Positions 1 to 9,600 of a DNA stretch of 64,000 bases are shown here, piece after piece. The DNA comes from Sebastes aleutianus (lineage: Eukaryota; Chordata; Actinopteri; Perciformes; Sebastidae): positions 14,280,534-14,344,533 of the forward strand of contig CAKAKS010000004.1 of assembly GCA_916700875.1 (NCBI GenBank), read 5' to 3'. Position 1 is the stretch's first letter, and each line of letters begins with the position of its first letter. Under the pieces are notes generated by a model. It worked only from the letters and a program-made list of their open reading frames with translations. It ran no database searches and was not told where the DNA came from. The translations under genes and the position numbers were made by a program.

Positions 1-61
1 GCATTAAAGTTAATGTGGTAATTAATGAGGTAATGTTAAGGTTTTAGTATTCTCTCCTCAG

Positions 62-3000
62 GGTGCAGACCCTAACAGCATGGATTGTAAAGGAAACACT
101 CCCTTGCTGCTGGCTACGAGCTGCGGAGCATGGAAAACTGTGGCTCTGCTGCTGTCAAAAGGTGAGCTACTGTCCTGTAATTCATCATATTATTTGCCTG
201 ATAATGCAGGTTGTGCACACAGACATGCATATATTTGTCTTTTAGGGGCAAAAGTAAACGTGAAAGACAGATGCGGTTGTAACTTCCTCCACCTGGCCAT
301 CCTCCAGCCCAAGGGTCTGAAAAACCTCCCAGAAGAAGTACTGCAGGTCAATCAATGCAGCCTGTTTGTGACTCATCAAATGCACTGTATGCTGCTTAGA
401 CAAAGATGTCATTAAGATTGGAATTTAATTACCGTAATGTCCTTGATCAATTTGCCTTGAGCCTGCATTCAAAGCCAGTTGATGAAGTTCATTATACTCT
501 CACTAAGCCGGATGATCTTTTAAAACATTGTAAGCTTTACCTAAAGCTACAATGATGCTTTCAAAATGAGCCACAGAGGACGGCGGATACATTTACACCT
601 GGTAGTTGTTTACAGACAGTGTATGAATGGGACCTCTCTGCATCTGTGCTCAAATATTATTACACTACATTATCATTTATATAATCTGGGGGTGTGTATG
701 TGTATAGCTGTAGCCATAGAAGTTATGTAATATGTTTATGCTTTGTTTAATACCCATATTATTATGCATTATAATGTATGAATACATAAATGTGTTTATG
801 ATGTGTCTAACTTTAGCTCAGCGGTGTGAAGGCGCTGCTGAGCTGTGAGGATAATGAGGGCTGCACCCCTCTCCACTACGCCTGCAGACTGGGTATCCAC
901 GACTCTGTGAAGAACATGCTGGGCCTCTCGGGGCAGGTCGGCCTCGAATGCAAGTCGAAGGACAAGAAGTCCGCGCTGCACTTTGCTGCTCAGTGAGTTC
1001 GATTGGTCCCCGAGGGCATGACTTTCCATAAACCATCGAACTAAGCAATGCTGATTTGACCTGATTTTCACTCAAAGTTGCTCTCAAGTTTGCAAATTTG
1101 ATCAACGAAGTGCCAGAAATGTCTGTGCTGCCGACACTGACCAGTGTGGGATGCAGTGCATAGGCTATATCCGTCTATATTCTGTTATGTTGTTTTAAAG
1201 CTACAACATTTAATTTGCAGAAAAGCTGCGCTCTGGAGCAATTACTTTTTAGATAACAGACTTTTTTTTGGAAAATAGCTTTATTATTAAGAAGACAAGG
1301 TAGCTACATTCCAGTAGTTTCTCTGTAGCAAGTGTTATGTATTGATCAGTGATACCGCAAGAGTATAAAACATTAATCAAAAATGGCTCCTGAGAGGACT
1401 TTGACTTACGATCTGACTAAAGCCAAGGCTTTTATCTCTGTAATTGAACCACGGTGGTCAGATGAAAAATGAACAGCGTGCCTACATTTAAAGCTGTCTC
1501 CTCACTGCTCAGTTGTTTTGATGATTCATTGCCATGACATGCCTATTACACCGTGACCCAAAGGAGCTGTCACAGGAATAGAAATCAATTAGCGAGGCAC
1601 GTGTGAAGAAATGTCGCTAATAGTGTGAAATGAGCGGACATTCAACATTATTGTTATTGATTTTTCTATCATGTACACCTATTTCATTAGATCTAGAGGG
1701 CAAATGAAGGCCACGCTATGATATCATACTTTACCTCTTGCAGACACCTCATTCGCTCATCCGCTGCACCGACACAAAGTGCTGCTGACCTTCTTAAAAG
1801 GTTCAGCGACAAAGAGAGATCATAGCAAGCCAAAATGTCACTTCTGTTTATGTCCTCTCGCAGTTTGCGGCACCATTAGTCATTAAAACTCCCCGACACT
1901 TTTTTATCTATATTGTACCTACAGGTTCATGCCGTGTTAACAGCAATCTTAAGTGTCTTTGAGCAAAGATACTCCATCGTCAAGATGAACTGTGCTGTAA
2001 CTTTGCTGTGCATGTGGGCCTTGCACAAAAAGCATTTTAATTTCAGAGATCAGCAGATCATGAAAAGAATTCTTCCACAACTTACTGCTCCTCCCCTCAT
2101 CCCTCTCTTCTTTAAGGTACGGGCGCTTCAATACATGTCAGCGATTACTGGAGACTATCACAGACTCTCGTCTGCTGAACGAAGGTGACGGGCGAGGCCT
2201 GACACCGCTCCATTTGGCTTCAAAAGAGGGACACACCAAGGTGGTACAACTGCTGCTGCGCAAAGGAGCTCTCTTTCACAGGTAAACACATGTTTGCGTA
2301 TAGAGGAAAACTAGCACAAACATAAAAAGTACATTACCGAAACATGCAAAAACATGGTGTACTATGGTATCATCTGTTTAGCAATGAACCTGCAGTGGTT
2401 GCAATTTACAGTCAGACTGTATATAAAGATGGACGACATGACAGCTCCCCAAAAGTGAAGCCAAAACATCTTGATCGCCCCCCTTGTGGCTGGCTGCAGT
2501 ATAGCTTATATATCCCGCCCCCTCCATGTTAGTGGATGGGACATGGGCCAAACTAAAAAGTCAAAGTAAAGTACAGGTCAAATACGTTTTCCCAAAGATG
2601 GTTTCTGTCATTTTAAGTAGTTACACTGATGTATATTCAAGTGTTCATTTGTCTGCTAAATTTGGTTTTAATTAGTTAGTCGTTGCTATAAAAAGGGGGA
2701 TGAGACGTCATGATTGACAGCTGTGATTGACAGCTGCTCTGAGTGAAGTAGTCACACGCAGCAGGAGGCTCGGTAATTGAACGAGAGAGGAGATGTAACC
2801 GTCACAAGTCTGTGTACTAGACTCTACTAGAGCATACAGCTCCCCAAAACTGAAGCCAAAACCTCTTGATCGCCCTCTGCTGGCTGGCTGCAGTATAGGT
2901 CATAAATCCCGCCCCCTCCTTGTTAGCGTTTGGCTTCACTTCTGTACAGTGGGAGGAAGTGGAGACTCGTCGTCCATCTTTATATACAGTCTATGTATAA

Positions 3001-3696
3001 CCAATTATTCTACCTGTCACCAATTCCAGTTAGTTGCGTATGTCTTGTTTACAGGGGTTTTAGAGGTCAAAACTCCAGCAACACTTGCTGTCAATAACTT
3101 TGTTGCCGGAGCTTTGACCTCTTCAGACTTTTTATCTTCTCCATGCACCTTAGAAGCAGGTGAAGTTGTGCCAGAAATCCCTACTCTGCTTCTTGTTTAC
3201 AGTGATTACAAGGGCTTGACTTGTCTGCACCACGCTGCGTCTGCAGGATACACGCACACTATGGACATTCTCCTGTCGGCCAATCTCAAGTTACTGGATA
3301 AAACAGACGAGGACGGGGTAAGAATCACTGTTATTTCAAAAGGTTTGATATTATCCAAATTCATTTTCCACTTATTTGTGATGACAATTTTGTTTGTGAA
3401 TACTTAAAGAATATAGTATATATACAGTTTTTCGAACATAACCACACTAATAACTACAAGTAGCTCTGAATACATCAGACATCACTGTTCTACGATAAAT
3501 GCAGCGTCCTGTCTCCTGTTATGTACCAGAACACTGCTCTCCACAGCGCAGCGAGAGAGGGACATGTGGCCGCAGTCAGGGTCCTGCTGGCTCGGGGAGC
3601 AGAGATCACCTTAAACAAGAATTACACTTCGTTCCTCCATGAAGCTCTGCAGAATGGGAGAAAAGATGTGGTCAATACTGTAATTGACAGTGACAG
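62..3696 (+). CDS. trpa1: trpa1 exons coding ankyrin repeats
   Basis: Six exons (62-161, 246-346, 817-992, 2117-2281, 3203-3317, 3530-3696) encode partial-protein residues 1-275. Ankyrin signatures are plain: NTPLLLATSCGAW, CNFLHLAILQPKG, CTPLHYACRLGIH, KSALHFAAQYGRF, LTPLHLASKEGHT, LTCLHHAASAGYT, NTALHSAAREGHV and TSFLHEALQNGRK. The repeats form the cytoplasmic coupling spring of the channel. The first exon opens in phase 0 after a CAG acceptor at 59-61. All acceptors and donors are canonical. No stop or frameshift interrupts the joined frame. Confidence 0.96.
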
Positions 3697-6600
3697 GTAT
3701 GTTATTTATACAAGTGTCTGTTCTGGTGTGAAAAAATAAGTTTTATACTCCAGGTGTTTTATGTGCTGAGGTTGTCATTCAGATTCTGGGGGTAGGAGTG
3801 TGGATTGCTGTTTCTACACATGTTTAAGATTCACTTGTGTTGTTTTTCTTCCAGAGCTGGTGAGGCTTTGAGTCTGTTCGCCCCCGGCTCTGTCCAGCGA
3901 AGCCCCATACAAGACATGATTGAGTTTCTGCCTGAGACCTACAAGGTTTGCCACTGGCAAAAAAAAACATGTCTCTTTCTGCAGCTTGCTGTTGGTTCTA
4001 GTTGAGCATCTTTGTAAGAACGTGTACTTCGATTCTCTGTCACTGTGTTTTTCTACTTTCTTCAATAGCACCTGTTGGACCGCTGTGTGACGGAATCTGA
4101 TGACGATTTCAACAGTCCTGCCTATCATGTAACCCATTTATAAAAACATAAAGTCTATATTGTATATAAAGCATATGCCAGGCAACAAAAAAAATAAACA
4201 ATTCTTTATGTGTTGTAGATTGAATACAATTTCACATGGCTCCAAGCTCCCCTTGCAGTGATGAAGTTAACTGAAAAGACCTTGAGGGTTCAGCCACTTG
4301 CTGCACTCAACGTAAGCAACTTTTATTTTTTATCAAATGTGATTTTGGTGCAGCAGAATGCAAATAATCTACTCCTCCATGATTGATAAGTAGTGAAGTT
4401 CTATTATCACGCATTGCACACTGATGGGGCTTAAACACTCACCTTCATGTATCCACGGGCTCACATTTTGCATGTATAGACTCAACCTATAAGTGACAGT
4501 GGTAACTACAGCCATGGTTTGTGGCTTTGTCGGGTTTCCTCAGATTTTTCATTCCTCTGGCTAAAGAACATATTCTTGCTGTCTTTGCCTCCAGGGAGAG
4601 AGGCCTATGAGCAGCAGGGTAGCAAACTTTAGTTAGGAAAGTCGAGCAGTTAATGTTGGAAACTAAACTCGCTGCATTGTTTGGAAGGAAGCCGATTAAC
4701 AAATCTGGCTCGGGGGCTATGATGAGTCAACTTGAAGAAGGGCGAGGCCGACTGTGCAGACTGTGGGTCAGTCGTTCTCCTCGACCCCAAACAGGGGCCA
4801 CTTGGGAATGAGCTGCGAGGTCAGGTTGCTGTTAACGCTACCAAGTGTTGGGTATATATGGACAAGCTGCTAGATGTGGTCCTTAGTGATCACCACCTCT
4901 TATCATGCATTGCTGTTAACTGTCAGCAGTGGATGTATCAGAGGACAGATGAGGCAGGGTTACAATGTCAACTCATCATTTATACTGATTGTCATGTGTG
5001 ACAGGCGATTTTGTTTTCATCCAGTTGGAAAGTGGCAGCTGAAGAGAGCAAAGGTGTAAGCAATGAACCTACCTGAAGTTCCATAGTGCTCGTCCGCATG
5101 TAAATTCATATTGTGATATTGTTTTTGTAGATAGACTCAAACGCAGACACAAACTCAGGAGTAGAAGATTATTAAAGAAATTTACTGTAGCAAAGGCAGA
5201 GGGGGAGCAAGGTGGCTGGTGGATATCTGGTTGAGAGCAGGCAGGCTAAAGAAGATGGTCCTGGAGCACAACAGAATATGTTCAGACAGGGATATACTGT
5301 ATACACGAGGAAGCAAACCACAAGGAAGACTAGATTCACAAGAGAAGCCTGAAGCGTGTACCACCACTGTAGCTGACTACCAACGATCTAGTGTGATGAG
5401 CCTGATGGAAAGCAGGTGTGCATAATCAGCAGGTAACTGGGAACCAGGAGGGAGAAGGTGAGGGAGCGCCACGCCCATGATACACAGACACAGAGAGACT
5501 GAGGCAGACAGGAACACATGAGAGACACCAGGGACGGGGATAACACATATAAGGGAAAATGGACATGAGTGAAAAACGTGAGCGTGACAGATGTTTAATA
5601 TTCTCATTTCACAATTAATTAAAAATGGGTTAAATCTGCATGAAGGTGTTCACAGATATGCTTTTGTAAGTGGCCAAGTCTAACAGGGCTCTGTCAGATC
5701 ATTGAACTAAAGGTGCATTACGTAATCTGTTATATAGTTATTCACAAAGCAACCATCACTTCTTCCTTTAAAGAGGACCTATTTTGCTTTTGTGTTTTTC
5801 CCTTTTCGTTTAGTGTGTTACATAGTTTTTTTGTGCATGTAAAATTGCTGCAAAGTTACAAAGCCCAAAGTCCATGCTAAAGGGAGTTACACTCCCCCAC
5901 AGAAACACTGCTCCTGAACTGCCTGAAACGCCTTGCTTGAAGTCCCGCCTTTTCTTCCGTAATGTGGTGATGTCACCAAGTAACACATTTACATAATACC
6001 TGCCCAGCGGCTAGTTTGGCAAACAAAGCTAGTTAGAGCGGAGCTAGAGCGGAGTCCGAAGAGTTTGGTTCGCTTGACCAATCACAACCGAGTGGGCCAG
6101 CTGACCAATCAGAGCAGACTGGGCTTTTCGGGGAGGGCGGGGCAAGAGCTCAAACAGAGCGTTTCAGACAGAGGGTGAAAAGAGGTGCTGCAGCACAGCC
6201 AGTATGAGAAAGATAAAGCGTTTTTCAACATTAAAGCATTTAAACATGTTCTAGTAGAAACCCAAAATATGTATGCACCTGAAAAAATTTGCATAATATG
6301 TCCTCTTTAATACACAGTGGCGTTTTTATTATTAGATTTATTACAAACAATCTCATCTACCACCAAATGTTAGAAACACTTCATAGCAGCTGATGTCATC
6401 CTACATTATGCCTGTGGGAGATCAATAAGATGCACATACTTTTAAATCTTTTAGGCTTTAGCTGTCAGGCTGTTCTTTCGCGCTTGTAAAAAATGTGCCA
6501 TTAACAGCGGGCTATTTTTTCTGTTTCTCTTTCTGCAGGCGATGGTGCAGTACAACCGCATTGAACTCCTCAACCACCCTGTCTGCAAAAAGTACCTCGC

Positions 6601-9600
6601 AATGAAGTGGTGCGTCTTCAAGAGTGACATTCCTCATTCTGATGTGTTGCGACTACTGAGATGATTTTGTTCTGCTGAATGCACCAAATACAAATGCATT
6701 ATTTACTTTGAATGTCATTCCTCTAGTGTTAAAACCTTCTTTGTTTTAATCCACAGGTTTGCATATGGGAGCCTGGCTCATGTGCTTAACATGTTTATGT
6801 ACCTGTTAGGCCTGCTGCCCCTCACTCACCTGATAGTGACCCTGAGGCCCACCCTGAACATCACCAACACGGGCGGGCACAATATCACCATGGTGCCCTC
6901 ATCTTTCGTAGAGGTACAGAGATTATCAGTATTAAAGAAATTGAAGCTTTGTGTAAGCATATAATTTATGTTCCAAATGAATCGGCATTTGTCATTAGGA
7001 TGCAAGTAAATCTCAATATCCTTCATTTCCCAGCAAAGTCTGTTCGTGTCCTTCTGTATGATAATGGTCTTGGTCATGAACGTCTACTCCATAGTGAAGG
7101 AAGTGGTGCAGATGTCACAACAGGTACTGTTACATCACATGAAGGATGTGCTCATAAATCTGTTCAGCACCAGGTCTGTGTGGACACACTAGCAATCAGG
7201 TGTGATGGATGAGCAGGATCACTGAATGACCACAGGATGTCACCTCAGCACTTTACCGTAGTCATTTTGATTATTACTATAAGAAATATTACATCACATG
7301 TTCAGTAATATACAGTTAAAGTGTTGCAGGATTGTTTAAAGAGACCCACGTAGACCCATGTTTGTCTTTTTTAGGGGGAGCAGGGAGTCTTTAGGGGGAG
7401 AAAGCAGATCAACAATATATGTCACATAAAAGTGGTGTACATCATCTGAAAGCTGGGAACCTGAAGATTAATTTGAGATGCAGCTCAGCACTGTGTATCA
7501 AATTGTTGTGGGTTTAGAACATTATAATAGAAGTATACTGTATGATGGCAATCCCCATGCTCTATTATGTCTCATAAGTTGTTGCCACAGTTTTAAGGTT
7601 GATACTGTTTGTTACACAGATTTGGTGCTAAATTTAACAAGCACCGCTATTCTGGAAACTGCTCAGAAACCCCCTTATTGTCAATCTACCTAGGGAAGCC
7701 ATCCATCCTCTGAATGCCTCAGGTCTGTAGTTTGTGGTTGTAAAGTTTCATGAGGCTGTGATTATCCTAGAGGTCACCACAGGTCATTTTATACAGTGAG
7801 GTCAAGTTTCAAAAAATGGTCTCACTACGATGAATGAATGAAATGTTGTCAAATGTCTGCAAGGTTGTTGGTCTGCTAATTATTTTGTGTTTTTCTTGAT
7901 TTTTCATCTCTCGTCACTAAAAGCGCATGAATTACTTCAAGGATTACTCCAACCAGAGCGACTGGTTTTCTGCCGTCCTCTCTCTTCTGTTCGTGATTCC
8001 CATCATGCTCAATGCGGAGGGTTCTTTACACTGGCAAGCAGGGGCGATGGCAGTTTTAAGCTCCTGGATTGGATTTCTCCTTTATCTCCAGAGGTTCTGA
8101 CTTAATAGCGCCAATTTCAACATAATGTATTTTTTATGATGCACTGTAGAGGTCACTAACTGTTATAATCTTCCTGTTTCTGCAGGTTTGAGGGCATTGG
8201 CATCTATGTTGTGATGTTTTGGGAGATCATGAGGACACTGGTCCGTATTGTGACGCTGTTCTTGTTCCTGGTGTTAGCGTTCGGTTTGGCGTTCCACGCT
8301 CTGATGCTCAACCAGGTAGGAGAAGAAAGTAATAATCAAAACTCCTAAAAGTTGAAAGCCCCTTGAACAGGCACAATAGGCTCCAGTGTTTTCGCCATTA
8401 TCAGTAGTGGAGCTAAAAACAGAGTTTATACTATGGGTGGATGAAAAGCCATTTTGTCATTAATACAAAAGGCTTTATCCTCTTGGGAGCATGAATGCAC
8501 TATGCTAAGCTAAGCCACCTGGCTGCTGGCATGTAGCTTCATAATTAACAGACGTGAGAAGGGTATCAATCTTGTCATCTAAAGGCCGTTACACACCAGC
8601 GATGTTTTATTCTTGTGATTAATTCACATGTCAATGGTTTTCGAAACTGTTTTTTTTTTGTCGCAAATACTTTTACACAGAACATGAATATTACGCGGCG
8701 AAAAGCGACATACTTTTTCCGGAATGAGGTTGATTTTCTGAGCTTTCGCACCTCAAATAAAGGCATCAACCAATCACATTGTGTGGAACGGGTTGAGTTA
8801 CGGAGGCTCCGTAGTCCAAACCAGGACACCAATCTAAATTATTCCCTTCATCCTTGACAAAGGCAGCGCAGATCAGATCCTCTCCTTCTGTTCTTACCTT
8901 TAGCAATAAAAGCCCTGGACATATCATAGTCGCTGGTGAGTATATTTGGCATTTTCGTGTTGTTTATTCGTCAGGCCCCTGGTGTGTAAAGACCTTAACT
9001 CTCGGCGAGAAAGCTAATAAGCGTATTTCCCAAAATGTTAAACTATTCCTTTAAACTGATGTTGGCATTAGACAACTAGGCCACCTAATCATTCTCTGTG
9101 GAGCATAAATATCAATAGCAAATATTACAGTAATTAGGCCGGTAGGTCTAGACAGTCTTTGTCTGCACCTATGAGTTAGAGACTGACTAAATTACTAAAT
9201 AAACAACTGACATCACCATCTTTAGGCCTCACTGTAATGGGTTAAACACATTTGTTAGACATGTTTTGTCCCTATGTACTACTTGTGTGTGATTTGCACT
9301 TCATGCATGCTATGTGCTGCATTTGAATGAACTCTAAACCACTGACATTGAACTGAAAGGATGTTATAGAAAAATAAATTAAGCAATGTGACATTTGGAC
9401 ATCATTATCCAGCTAATGCATGTTTTATTATAATGGATTGTTTTACACCTCTTTTTAAAAAGATAGATAGATAAAGCTGTTATTCTTTTTTTACCCTTAG
9501 AAAGAGTTTGACAGCGTGCCTCTCTCAGTGATGCAAACGTTTGTGATGATGGTCGGGGAGCTGAACTACCAGAATAACTTCCTGGACATTTATCTCAAAG

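Noticed and set aside
2949..3407. 152-codon + frame that includes a trpa1 exon
   Set aside because: Only 3203-3317 is exon; the rest is repeat and intron that happens to remain open. The true boundaries follow from the acceptor, the donor and the ankyrin alignment.
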